From contig JAWKLF010000002.1 of the NCBI GenBank assembly GCA_041392835.1, positions 372,001 through 436,000 on the forward strand: 64,000 nucleotides of DNA, read 5' to 3'. The position numbers and the translations under genes were made by a program. The notes beneath the pieces were generated by a model. The model had not been told where the DNA came from. It was given only the letters and a program-made list of their open reading frames with translations, and made no database searches. Below are positions 34,401-43,066 of the stretch, piece after piece (the first letter of the stretch is position 1; the number at the start of each line of letters is the position of its first letter). This DNA is from OLB11 sp041392835 (GTDB lineage Bacteria; Bacteroidota; Bacteroidia; Chitinophagales; Chitinophagaceae).

Positions 34401-36318
34401 TGCTACCATGCCATTTTATCTGTACGGTGTCAGTACCCTGTCCGCTTATTATAGTTGCTAAATTTGATGGAGTCACGTACCAATTAAAATTTCCTGAGTT
34501 AATATTTGAAATGGTATATGTTTCTATAGCATCTGCACATACATTTACATTGCCTAAAACGTTTGGTACAGGATATGAATATAGTGTTTTGCTCAATGTA
34601 TTACTAACGCAATTGGAAGGTAAGGCTGTTTGAAAAACCGAAATTGAATAAGGTCCTGTATTATTCCAACTTATTTGAATCGAATCATTGTTGGGTGCTA
34701 AGGATATAAAACTCCCTCCTAATACTGTCCATGTATATACTCCAGAAGCATTTGAGTTTGCTGCATAAATTTGTATAGCACCAGGACAAATACTATCTGT
34801 TCCAGAAATACCAGCTAGTATTGGCGCAGCTAATACCTGTACTTCATAACTTGCTTCTTCGCATACCAAAGATGGGTTGACTGCATTAGCCGTAATTGTA
34901 TATGTACCAGCACTAAGCCAAGATACACTAATATTACTTGTACCATTGCCCGTATTAATAGTATTTCCGCCTGGGCTTATAGACCATGATGATGCTATGG
35001 GTGTGTTAGCAGGGATGTTGAATGAAAAATAATTTTTTATAGTTCCTTCACATACAATTTTTGGTCCACTTATTTCTAAATTTGGCAAAACCTCTACAAC
35101 AAGGGTCGCATTTCCACCACACTGCAACGTGGTGTCATAATATGATACTGAAATAGTATGGCTACCAAAATTAGTCCAATATACTCCTATAGAGCTTGTG
35201 TTCGTATTGTTACCTGTAATAGTACCACCACTGCTTAAACTCCAGGTGTAACTTGTGCCTGGCCATGTAGGCAAACTATAGGTAGCACTGGCATTGATAC
35301 ATACTGTATCCAAGCCAGAAATAGAATAACTACTTGGAATTATTGGTATATCGTATGTAGTACCTTGCGGGCAATAAGTTGTAGAGCAAGCACTCGCTAT
35401 TAATTGCAAGCTACCCTGAGGGTTACCACTACCCCATGCCACTTGCACACACGAAGTATTGTTAGAGCCTATTATGGAACCTCCTACTACACTCCAATTA
35501 TACGAAGAACAAATAGCAGCTGTGCAATAGGTATTCGTGTCTCCTGCACATACAGTGGCTATGCATTCAATATCAGGACCACTGAGTGGATCTATTGTAA
35601 TAGTTTGACAAACCGAATCCATACAATTTAGACAAGGGCCTACCTGTCCTATTGGGATAGAACTTGGTGGCATATTGTTACTTACAAAAAGACAAACTGT
35701 ATATGTACCTGGATTCTCATAAGCATGGCTAGGGTTGGAGCCTAATGCAGTATATCCGTCACCAAAATCCCAATAGTAGGTCAATGCACCTATAGTAGCA
35801 TTCGAATTAAATTGTATCGTGGTTGGATTATTAAAACAGGCGGGCTGTGGCACTGCAAAAAAAGATGCAGTAGGATTATTTGTCAATGCAAATTTTAATA
35901 ATATAGTATCTATACAAGGTGGCCCCATGGTGTTGCCCGGAATACTAAATGCTATGAGTACCGATCCTGTACTTGCAGCTCCCCACTGTACAGTTATGGT
36001 ATTTCCAGCCGTGTTGACCAATGCACCACCCGATACTATTACAGAATCAATAGAAAAAACTGAATAGGTGCATAAATTTCCTTGAACAAAAACAGACTCC
36101 GGATTAATAACATATTTCATTGTGCTGTTTTTGCAGGCTGTAAATAAATCAGTTGCTGGATTTGTAAAGTAATTACTGACTGAATCTTTATCTATAACTT
36201 TATTATTACAATTGATGGTATCGTTAATTAGAATATGTATGGGGCAAGGCGGGCACTGCTGAGCTTGTAGTATTTGCAGCGCAAATAATAATGGAAAAAA
36301 TAAAAAATGGAATTTCAT
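31477..36318 (-). CDS. giant PKD-domain surface protein with T9SS tail
   Basis: 1613 aa. Signal peptide (1-20, cleavage after LQAQ). Two clear PKD domains (near 183 YYWDFGDGYTALG, and near 1060 HFWDFGDASSSYTDPTTHAY). Between and after them is a long series of immunoglobulin-like or PKD-like repeats of about 80-90 residues, each with a pattern such as SGLDTVC, YSWS/YTWS and W..AG.Y.I.V; Cys pairs recur. The C-terminal 80 residues form a T9SS sorting domain (VSNGQFNIL, ELASGIYYVTLYANG). Probably an extracellular adhesin or matrix protein. A TATCTTTA near-promoter is at 36334-36341. Confidence 0.9.
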   Translation of the reverse strand: MKFHFLFFPLLFALQILQAQQCPPCPIHILINDTINCNNKVIDKDSVSNYFTNPATDLFTACKNSTMKYVINPESVFVQGNLCTYSVFSIDSVIVSGGALVNTAGNTITVQWGAASTGSVLIAFSIPGNTMGPPCIDTILLKFALTNNPTASFFAVPQPACFNNPTTIQFNSNATIGALTYYWDFGDGYTALGSNPSHAYENPGTYTVCLFVSNNMPPSSIPIGQVGPCLNCMDSVCQTITIDPLSGPDIECIATVCAGDTNTYCTAAICSSYNWSVVGGSIIGSNNTSCVQVAWGSGNPQGSLQLIASACSTTYCPQGTTYDIPIIPSSYSISGLDTVCINASATYSLPTWPGTSYTWSLSSGGTITGNNTNTSSIGVYWTNFGSHTISVSYYDTTLQCGGNATLVVEVLPNLEISGPKIVCEGTIKNYFSFNIPANTPIASSWSISPGGNTINTGNGTSNISVSWLSAGTYTITANAVNPSLVCEEASYEVQVLAAPILAGISGTDSICPGAIQIYAANSNASGVYTWTVLGGSFISLAPNNDSIQISWNNTGPYSISVFQTALPSNCVSNTLSKTLYSYPVPNVLGNVNVCADAIETYTISNINSGNFNWYVTPSNLATIISGQGTDTVQIKWHGSNNPGSSTTVFLHYGICNKDSIAIQINEPLTPNITASGSLCGGGVNLTVSGTGTYLWSCLEHPISPSQSNVLSSLTALDLAGHYSVQISNYNNTGCTVEASYQITSNGLPNAQITASSILQYCISNLPNMTLSALTGAGYSYQWYMNATPVGTGSSLAVNAAAPCFVNALGTYVFYCDVSYLGCTVSSNTITVTILNCTGSAGGGTGTNNSCGASINITNVSQCNPFSLSVVASAPLGASILSGTETITHLDDNSVLSGLTTKTYTSLGYKLFKVCADVLLPNSSICNVCKDTSALVDVIGGFIYVDSCGIISITDQSNVFAPNTINAYSYYVGDYPNNITVSPTVASINNPSLPNPIITFSQSGTYIINQFCISSNACVASFLDTIVISLPDADFVTNSACINTPVLFTSTYSYPTHFWDFGDASSSYTDPTTHAYSANGVYNIVHIVQNNLGCVDTFTNSILINPNSTCIISYASPSTFCFGDSIVLQGCAGLTNYQWYNNGVPIPSAINSSYVAKQNGNYYFIAEDPNTCLAISDTVSVNVLVSPSTTFFQTGSTCENSLYSIEVPNCATCFYMWSVDNVIQPSTSYILNGTVGIPPFTVGLHTIQVQVLGSNGCISSDSLLVDFYAIPSISTTVVGSPSLMCSNNTYTISAISNANVPSWSWSYNGFVISTNSTSLASAAGTYIVQVTDGITGCTAIDQQVVFESPNLSLFPIGCDSLCDTSSIWIPLGSINGDISAYTINWYDNAPPYTSVGTGANLLLSSLGTGNHALSVIVSNAVGCKDTSNVYNLNVYPCVFVLGNEKVELNVFLKNQKGLLEFTTNQDDYVQHYEIEKSTDMSQFETIAYIFPEKNNNESNTYSYTDSMLSNGSNYYRIKLLYHDKHAIYTETKHLFYRTNTSTIIVPTVSNGQFNILSIDAINKVVVSNTAGIILKTILSIQPIETIHMSELASGIYYVTLYANGVPQVFKVIKH

Positions 36319-36418
36319 AGTATAAGGTTTCCATAAAGATAGTAAAGCCTTATTCTAATGTCAAGTTTATAACAATACTATATCCATGAAATGTAATTTA
36401 TACTCGTTAAAACCCGAA

Positions 36419-37438
36419 TTATGTATGTTGAATTATTGTTCGAATAGGGAATGGTATTTCAATTCCTTCTTGGGCAAAACGGCTATGAATATTTTTTACC
36501 AACAAACTACGTATAGGCAAATTATTTGAATACGATATCACTTGATAATAAACTCTAACTTGTATACTACTATCTCCAAAATTTGTAAATACAATGCTTG
36601 GTTTATAATCTGCTACTGCTCCTTCAGTTTTTTGCATAATATTTTGAACAATGTCTTTACAAACTGTTTCTACATGTTCTAAATTGCTTGTATAGGCAAC
36701 GCCTACTTCTATATAGTTTGTGATATAGTTATTCTGAATATCAAAATTTTCTATTATAGAACTATTCAATTTTTGATTGGGGATAACCACAATATTATTA
36801 CTAAAGGTTTCTATCGTTGTATTGCGCCATGTAATATCACGAATAAACCCTTTCTTACCATTTTCTAATTCTATAAAATCGCCAATATTGGTTTTGCCAC
36901 TACTCAATATTTGAATGCCTGCAAATAAGTTGCTCAATGTTTCTTGCAAGGCCAATGCAACTGCCAAACCTCCTACACCCAATGCTGTAAGAATAGGCGT
37001 TATTTTTATATCATATTCTTGCAAAATAAAGATGAGTCCTATTACATAGGTTATAAAAATTACAATATTGCTAAGTATAGAACTTTCTGGTATGGCTGAA
37101 TCTTTTTGGGAAGCAGAAATTTTGGTCATTCCTCCAAAAATTTTACTTAGAGCCATACTAATTGTGAAAATAAATATGGCTTTCAATGTATTTTCTATCC
37201 ACCAAAATTGTTTTTCGGCTATGCCCAATTGATCTATAAAAGAAAGTATAGCTATAAGCAAACACCAAAAAATAATCCAACGCTTAAAAACGTCTACTAT
37301 AAGGTCATCACTTTTCCATTTAGTTTTTTTACTGAGCCTTGCCAATATTTTGGTCAAAATAAATTTTAAAGCTATCCCAACAAACAAGGCTATTCCTAAT
37401 GGCAAAAGGATTTTATCTAATATAATTTCAGTATTCAT
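36419..37438 (-). CDS. MscS-family mechanosensitive channel
   Basis: 339-aa small-conductance mechanosensitive channel homologue. Four to five N-terminal spans; the pore-lining helix has Gly/Ala packing (ALGVGGLAVALALQETLSN near 155-173), followed by the MscS beta domain (ENGKKGFIRDITWRNTTIET, VVIPNQKLN) and the C-terminal alpha/beta domain. Opens under membrane tension to release solutes in osmotic downshock. It stands alone between two genes of unrelated function. Confidence 0.93.
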   Translation of the reverse strand: MNTEIILDKILLPLGIALFVGIALKFILTKILARLSKKTKWKSDDLIVDVFKRWIIFWCLLIAILSFIDQLGIAEKQFWWIENTLKAIFIFTISMALSKIFGGMTKISASQKDSAIPESSILSNIVIFITYVIGLIFILQEYDIKITPILTALGVGGLAVALALQETLSNLFAGIQILSSGKTNIGDFIELENGKKGFIRDITWRNTTIETFSNNIVVIPNQKLNSSIIENFDIQNNYITNYIEVGVAYTSNLEHVETVCKDIVQNIMQKTEGAVADYKPSIVFTNFGDSSIQVRVYYQVISYSNNLPIRSLLVKNIHSRFAQEGIEIPFPIRTIIQHT

Positions 37439-37477
37439 GAAAGAAGTCGGTTTTGAAATAAAGAAATGGAAACAAAA

Positions 37478-38194
37478 TTATAGAAAATATTTTTCTGCTT
37501 CTTTGAGTTTTTCTACACTCCCTATATCCATCAACAGATCTTGGGAATGGTCATATCCCATGAAGGTATGTTTTTTTGCCAACATAAGATACATATCTAT
37601 CATAGAAAATTTACCACTTAAGGTGTTTATTTCAAATATGGCAGGTGATATTATGTGTATACCTGAAAAAGCATAGGGTGTAAGATGTATATTTTCTATA
37701 CATTTTATCTCCTCCATAGTTTTATTATTTCGCCATCCACAAAGTTTCATCTCATCATCAAACAAAAGATTTCTACTACTTTCTCTTTGGCTAATAGCCA
37801 AGGTTGCTAAGGATTGTTTGGATTCGTGATAAGCAAACATTTGTTTCAGATCTAAAGTGGTTAAGATGTCCGCATTCATTAATACAAATGCTTTATTGTC
37901 ATCAAAAAACCATGAGGCTTTTTGCAATCCACCTCCAGTCTCCAACACTTCATCTTCTTCATTTGAGATTTCAATTCGTATGTCAAAATTTTTTTGAAGA
38001 TGAATAAAATCAATAATTTGCTGAGCAAAGTGATGTACATTAATAATTATTTCTTGTACACCAAATGATTTAAGGTATTCAATATTTCGCTGCAAAGCTG
38101 GCTTATTGTTGACAGGCACTAAGGCTTTGGGATGTTTTTCGGTAAAAGGTTTTAATCTGGTTCCGAGTCCTGCTGCCAATATCATAGCTTTCAT
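37478..38194 (-). CDS. sugar-1-phosphate nucleotidyltransferase, MurU-like
   Basis: 238-aa enzyme of the NTP_transferase fold: MILAAGLGTRLKPFTEKHPK at the N-terminus (nucleotide-binding loop), LETGGGL and a metal-binding Asp in LMNADILTT. Length and lack of a C-terminal beta-helix fit the group that includes N-acetylmuramate-1-phosphate uridylyltransferase (MurU) and mannose-1-phosphate guanylyltransferases. Substrate not decidable from sequence. It follows the CNNM-type gene after 16 bases and may be co-transcribed with it. Confidence 0.85.
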   Translation of the reverse strand: MKAMILAAGLGTRLKPFTEKHPKALVPVNNKPALQRNIEYLKSFGVQEIIINVHHFAQQIIDFIHLQKNFDIRIEISNEEDEVLETGGGLQKASWFFDDNKAFVLMNADILTTLDLKQMFAYHESKQSLATLAISQRESSRNLLFDDEMKLCGWRNNKTMEEIKCIENIHLTPYAFSGIHIISPAIFEINTLSGKFSMIDMYLMLAKKHTFMGYDHSQDLLMDIGSVEKLKEAEKYFL

Positions 38195-38210
38195 AAATCG
38201 CTTTCTATTT

Positions 38211-39466
38211 TTAAGACGTATGTAATACTTTTAGCTTTACGGTTTCTATGATTTTTTCATTGCTTTGCATAATGGTAAATTCATGATTGCCAATAATAAT
38301 TTTTTCGTTTATTGCAGGCACTGATTCATGATTTTCTATTATATAACCGGATAATGTTTCTGCATCTTCTATAGGCAAATCAAGTTTGTATTTTTCATTA
38401 ATATATTCTACCTCTAATCGGCCTGAAAATAAAAAATCGGTAGCAGACAACTGTCTATCGACATATTGTTCATTATCATATTCATCTTCTATTTCACCAA
38501 AAATTTCTTCAAGCAAATCTTCCATAGTAACAATGCCAGCTGTGCCACCAAATTCATCTATAACCCATGCTATACTTTTGCGTTCTTTAGTAAATTGGTT
38601 TAGCAAGTCAACAGCATTCATCGTTTCTGGTATAGCTGCTATAGCATGCAAGGTAGATTTGATATTTTGTGGCGAACGAATAAAATCTAAGTGATGCAAA
38701 TAGCCCACTATATTATCTATAGTGCCATCATATACCAGTATTTTAGATAGTCTAGATTCAATAAATTTCTTTTTACTTCTTCCAAAGGAGTTTCTATGCT
38801 TACTGCTTCTATTTCATTTCTTGGAATATGGCATTCTCTAATTTTTACTTGCGATAAGGATAATGCGTTTTCAAACAGTTCGGTATTTATATCTTGTTCA
38901 TCTGTTTCGTTGCCTGTTCGCATTTGTTTGATATAATGCTCTAAATCAATTCGGGAATAAATTGTTTTTTCGGAATGAATTCTGACATTAAATAAATATT
39001 TTAATATGCCCGTTGAGATTTTTACAAAAAGTTGTGCTATTGGATATAGCAAAATATAAAATAGCTGTATTGGAATAGTAAAAAATGCCAATGACGATTC
39101 TGGCTTTGCATTAAAAAGTGCTTTAGGGATAAATTCGCCTATCACTAATACAATTATAGTAGCAATAATAGTATCTAAAAATAAACGAGCAAATTCATTG
39201 TGTAAACCGATGTATTCAAAAAGCTGATCGGTTAACTCGGTCATTAAAAAACCATAAATAACCAAAAATATATTGAGCCCTACCAAGCTAGTACCTATAA
39301 AAGTGGCAGGATTTTCCATAAACTTGGAAAGTACCTTGCCAGCATATGTGCCTTGTTTTTTTCGTAGTTCAATATTCAATTTATTGCTGGATACAAAGGC
39401 TATTTCAACCCCCGAAAAAAAACCAATAAATAATAAGCAAATTATTACGCCTGTTAAAATCATCAT
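38211..39466 (-). pseudogene. CNNM/CorC-type transporter (DUF21-CBS-CorC_HlyC), frameshifted
   Basis: Hemolysin-C/CorC-type membrane protein of about 418 aa if intact. The first part (38717-39466) carries the DUF21 membrane domain with four hydrophobic segments and the start of the first CBS motif. After EEVKR the frame is lost and the protein would end at YWYMMAL. One frame back the sequence continues as KFIESRLSKILVYDGTID, NIVGYLHHLDF, then the second CBS and the CorC_HlyC domain to 38211. The break is in an A-run (38770-38774; five A, six needed). Family role: magnesium or cobalt efflux. Sequencing error is possible. Confidence 0.85.
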
Positions 39467-39474
39467 AGATTAAA

Positions 39475-39482
39475 CAAAGATA
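39475..39482 (-). promoter_or_regulatory. -7 promoter element of the CNNM-type gene
   Basis: Reads TATCTTTG on the minus strand, exact consensus, eight bases before the ATG at 39466. Confidence 0.65.
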
Positions 39483-39489
39483 AAAAAAA

Positions 39490-39508
39490 GAGGAGATATA
39501 ATCTCCTC
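39490..39508 (-). terminator. hairpin with T-tract upstream of the CNNM gene
   Basis: Stem GAGGAGAT / ATCTCCTC with a three-base loop. On the minus strand a run of eight T follows, and on the plus strand five T. No gene in the 39509-39705 gap obviously needs it, so it may insulate the CNNM promoter or end an unrecognised leftward transcript. Confidence 0.6.
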
Positions 39509-39705
39509 CTTTTTCATTTTAAAACACCCTTTTGCAATAAACCCTTTTAAAACAAAAAACAATTATATAGACGTATGCACTGTAATAAAAGTTAGTAAAA
39601 AAGATAAAAAAAAATTAGCTAAAGGTAAAAGATGTGATTTTTGCGGTAAATGTTCCACACATTGTTTGCAAAGCAAGCTAATTTCTAAGTGTATCTTTAC
39701 AGCGT

Positions 39706-40686
39706 ATGCTCTTCGATAATCATCAAAGAATTCACAATTATTTACGCATTTCGCTTACCGACGCTTGCAATTTGCGTTGCGTATATTGTATGCCCGATGG
39801 CCTGTTGCAAGCTACAGAACAAAAACACTTGTTGCAAACAAATGAAATTGAATCTTTTGCAAAAGTATTTTCTAAACTTGGTGTCACTAAAATACGATTG
39901 ACTGGTGGTGAACCCTTAATTCGAAAAGAATTTGATGAAATTATACAAACCTTAGCGCCTCTTCCTATTCAGATTGCACTCACAACCAATGGCATACAAT
40001 TGCATAAGCATTGGAAAGTGCTTTTAGACAATAATTGTATGTCAGTCAATATAAGCCTGGATACATTAAATGAATCGAAATTTGTAAGTCTTACCAAACG
40101 TGACCTCTTTAAACAAGTGTATCAAAATATTTTATTGTTATTAGAAAATGGTTTTTCGGTTAAGGTCAATGTGGTTGTCATGAATCATATCAACCATACT
40201 GAGCTTATAGATTTTGTTTCTTTAACCAAAGATCTTCCACTACACATACGTTTTATAGAATTTATGCCTTTTTCAAAAAATGCATGGCAAGTAGATAAGG
40301 TATTTCCTTACGAACAAATGTTGTCGGACATTAGCAATGCGTTTGATGTAATAAAATTAGAAGATGATAAACATGCCACTACTAAAAAATTTAAAGTGAT
40401 ACAGCATGTCGGCACGTTTGCATTTATTACTACCATGACCAGCCCTTTTTGTAGTACATGCAATCGTTTGCGATTGACTGCAGATGGCAAAATGAAAAAT
40501 TGTTTGTTTTCTTCTAACGAAACAGATTTATTAACTCCTTTCCGAAATGGTCAAGATATTATTCCTCTCATTGTTCAAAATATTAAAGACAAAAAAGAAG
40601 CTTTGGGTGGACAATTAGTAGCTGATTATACAAAAATTGAAGAAGACAAACTCTATAATAGAAGTATGATACAAATAGGAGGTTAG
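39706..40686 (+). CDS. moaA: GTP 3',8-cyclase, molybdenum cofactor synthesis
   Basis: 326-aa radical-SAM enzyme that converts GTP to 3',8-cyclo-GTP, first step of molybdopterin synthesis. The N-terminal SAM cluster motif CNLRCVYC gives Cys21, Cys25 and Cys28; RLTGGEPL follows; the C-terminal second cluster has CSTCNRLRLTADGKMKNC. Ends with the conserved C-terminal region but without the usual final GG, ending QIGG in fact, as required for MoaC-coupled activity. No other moa gene is in the window. TATCTTTA, close to the -7 consensus, is six bases before the ATG. Confidence 0.96.
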   Translation: MLFDNHQRIHNYLRISLTDACNLRCVYCMPDGLLQATEQKHLLQTNEIESFAKVFSKLGVTKIRLTGGEPLIRKEFDEIIQTLAPLPIQIALTTNGIQLHKHWKVLLDNNCMSVNISLDTLNESKFVSLTKRDLFKQVYQNILLLLENGFSVKVNVVVMNHINHTELIDFVSLTKDLPLHIRFIEFMPFSKNAWQVDKVFPYEQMLSDISNAFDVIKLEDDKHATTKKFKVIQHVGTFAFITTMTSPFCSTCNRLRLTADGKMKNCLFSSNETDLLTPFRNGQDIIPLIVQNIKDKKEALGGQLVADYTKIEEDKLYNRSMIQIGG

Positions 40687-40707
40687 CTTATTTTTTTTAC
40701 AAAAAAA

Positions 40708-40737
40708 AGAAGCTACAAAAAATAGCCTCTTTTTTTA
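40708..40737. terminator. bidirectional terminator between moaA and lipoprotein gene
   Basis: Stem AGAAGCTA / TAGCCTCT (one mismatch on plus, G-U pair on minus) flanked by A-run and T-run, between convergent genes. Confidence 0.7.
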
Positions 40738-40755
40738 AAACGTAATATTAAAAAA

Positions 40756-41583
40756 CTAATTCAATGTAATCGTAAATGTATTGCCATTGACTGTTACAGT
40801 TGCTTGATTGTCGCAATTACCATTGCCATAATCAATAGATCGGATAGATGCCCCTTGAGGTTGTATTTCCATGATACCTTCTTTAATCCATTGGCAATTC
40901 ATAGCTTTGATTAAAGGCTGCACAATATTCATTGTATAGGGCACTCCATTGGCACGCTGGCCAGAACCACTACCTGTAATACTATATACATCATCATACT
41001 TAACTGTAGTGTTTTCGCCTTGTATCATAGTTCGCAGTCGGTTGTGATTCCATATAATAGAATCCAAGCTTGTAGCTTTTATAATAAGGCCATTAACAGT
41101 TACACTAAAGTTTAATTGATTAATGGAATTATGTCCATTATTTACTACTTGCTTAGTTCCCAATATCTGATTATCATTGACAAAATACTGATTGAATGTA
41201 ATAGTATGCATGGATCCTGAATCTTTGTAAAAGCCCATATAGGAAACCAGTATTTGACCTCTTCTATATTTTCCATCATTGCAAAGACAATTTGTAGCTC
41301 CAAAATCTATAGTTATGGTTTTAGGAGTACTCAGTGTGTCGTGGGTTATGGTAGCACAATTACTTGCCGTTTTATAATTTTCCAACGAACCTCCTGTTTG
41401 TACTTCTGAAGCTTCGTCTGCAATGCTCTGTATATCATTATACATTATTTCAGCAAAGGCATTGTCTTTAGCTGCTTCCAAATTTTTTTCATCTGCTGTG
41501 TTTGTAGTGCGTTTGCACGATACGGTTATCATTAAAGCTGCAACACAAACAGCCATGATTGATTTTAATGCTATATTTTTCAT
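40756..41583 (-). CDS. putative lipoprotein, paralogue of the one at the right edge
   Basis: 275 aa with a lipobox-like VSCK at about residue 23. The mature protein carries a signature NCLCNDGKYRRGQILVSY, then alternating beta strands (HTITFNQYFVNDNQIL) and DSIIWNHNRLRTMIQG. All of these recur in the partial gene at 63367-64000, so this is a small lipoprotein family with at least two members here. Predicted outer- or inner-membrane anchored beta-rich protein. Function unknown. Convergent with moaA, separated by a terminator. Confidence 0.75.
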   Translation of the reverse strand: MKNIALKSIMAVCVAALMITVSCKRTTNTADEKNLEAAKDNAFAEIMYNDIQSIADEASEVQTGGSLENYKTASNCATITHDTLSTPKTITIDFGATNCLCNDGKYRRGQILVSYMGFYKDSGSMHTITFNQYFVNDNQILGTKQVVNNGHNSINQLNFSVTVNGLIIKATSLDSIIWNHNRLRTMIQGENTTVKYDDVYSITGSGSGQRANGVPYTMNIVQPLIKAMNCQWIKEGIMEIQPQGASIRSIDYGNGNCDNQATVTVNGNTFTITLN

Positions 41584-41712
41584 GATTATTAATTTTGAAA
41601 ACCTATGACGTGGCTTTTAACAATAGGTTTAATCATGTAAAAAAAATATTAATAAATTGCCTAAACCCTTGGTTATGGTTTATCAGATACTTTTTAAAGT
41701 ATTTCTATATCT

Positions 41713-42921
41713 TTATTTTTCTAAGGCTTTTACGCTTCTAAACAGTCTGTTCCAGCGAATACCATGTTTTCCATAGCTCATCCATATAAACCAAGCTTTT
41801 CCTACTACATGGTCTTCTGGCACAAAACCCCAAAATCTGGAATCAGAAGACTGATGGCGGTTATCTCCCATGAGCCAATAATAATTCATTGAAAAGGTGT
41901 ATGATTTAGCTTCCTTCCCATCTATAAAGATTTTATTATTTTTTTCTACCAAATCGTGACCTTCATAATTTTTTATAACACGTCTATAGAGTGCTATATT
42001 ACTCGAATCTATCATTACAGTTACCCCTTTTTTAGGTATATATATAGGACCATAATTGTCTACATTCCATTTAAAATGTGTTGAGTCGTAAGGATAGGTC
42101 ATGCCTGTATAGGGGCTTATCATATCTGGCTGTTCATATAAGGGCACTACTTCCAATACATTGCTAAATGTAGTTTTTAATAAATTGGCTTGCGTTTTGG
42201 TTAAATAAAAAAAGTACACATTGGGAGTGGTTAGTTTACCATCAGTTTCTGGGTCTATGCCTATTTCTTCTAGCATATCGGTATTAAATGGAATCGAATT
42301 GGTAACAACTCTATACGACTGTAGTTGATATTTAAAATCTGGTATGGTTTCGCCATTAATATGCAATACGCCTTGCTTTAAGTGTAAGGTATCGCCAGCA
42401 ATAGCTACACATCGCTTTATATAATTTTCTTTCTTATCTACTGGATGCGTTGCAATTTGATCGTCGGGAATATTTTGTCTTCCAAGCTGCCTTGCATAGC
42501 TATAAAAATCTTGACTCGGGTCTGGAAGGTAAACTGTATCGCCATTGGGAAAATTAAAAACAACATCATCAAAACGTTGTATTTCGCTAAAGCCCCACAA
42601 TCTTTTATAAGGCCATTTTACAGCAGTGCTATACGATTTGCCCCCAACAAATGGCATAGAATTATGTATAAAAGGAATAGCCAAAGGTGTCATAGGTAAG
42701 CGTGCGCCATAATGCATTTTACTTACAAATAAGTAATCATTGACTAATAATGATTTTTCCATAGAAGGCGAAGGAATAGTATAGGCCTCTATAAAAAAAG
42801 TACGTATAATAGTTGCAGCAACTATAGCAAATACTGCAGCATCGAGCCACTCACGCAAAAGCGACTTTTTTTTCTTTGACGTGTTTTCTTTTTTCTTTGT
42901 AGAAATAAATGGGATATTCAT
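41713..42921 (-). CDS. lepB: signal peptidase I, long form
   Basis: 402-aa membrane protease removing signal peptides. An N-terminal span (about 26-45) precedes the catalytic Ser53 in IPSPSMEKSL. The general base is probably Lys169 in ENYIKRCVAIAGD, and MGDNRHQSSDSRFWG is the conserved C-terminal box. A long insertion of about 130 residues between the last two motifs is typical of Bacteroidota enzymes. An unusually basic N-terminus (KKKENTSKKKK) lies on the cytoplasmic side. Confidence 0.95.
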   Translation of the reverse strand: MNIPFISTKKKENTSKKKKSLLREWLDAAVFAIVAATIIRTFFIEAYTIPSPSMEKSLLVNDYLFVSKMHYGARLPMTPLAIPFIHNSMPFVGGKSYSTAVKWPYKRLWGFSEIQRFDDVVFNFPNGDTVYLPDPSQDFYSYARQLGRQNIPDDQIATHPVDKKENYIKRCVAIAGDTLHLKQGVLHINGETIPDFKYQLQSYRVVTNSIPFNTDMLEEIGIDPETDGKLTTPNVYFFYLTKTQANLLKTTFSNVLEVVPLYEQPDMISPYTGMTYPYDSTHFKWNVDNYGPIYIPKKGVTVMIDSSNIALYRRVIKNYEGHDLVEKNNKIFIDGKEAKSYTFSMNYYWLMGDNRHQSSDSRFWGFVPEDHVVGKAWFIWMSYGKHGIRWNRLFRSVKALEK

Positions 42922-43066
42922 ATTTACTATATTCGTTTTGGTAAAAATAGTATGATGAAATCTAAAAAAAGTGTCAAACAGACTTCAATTTTGATAAATA
43001 TGTCTTTATACCTTATTAAGGGCTAAAAAATAGGATAAAAAGTATCAGATAGTAAAAAAAGTAGTC

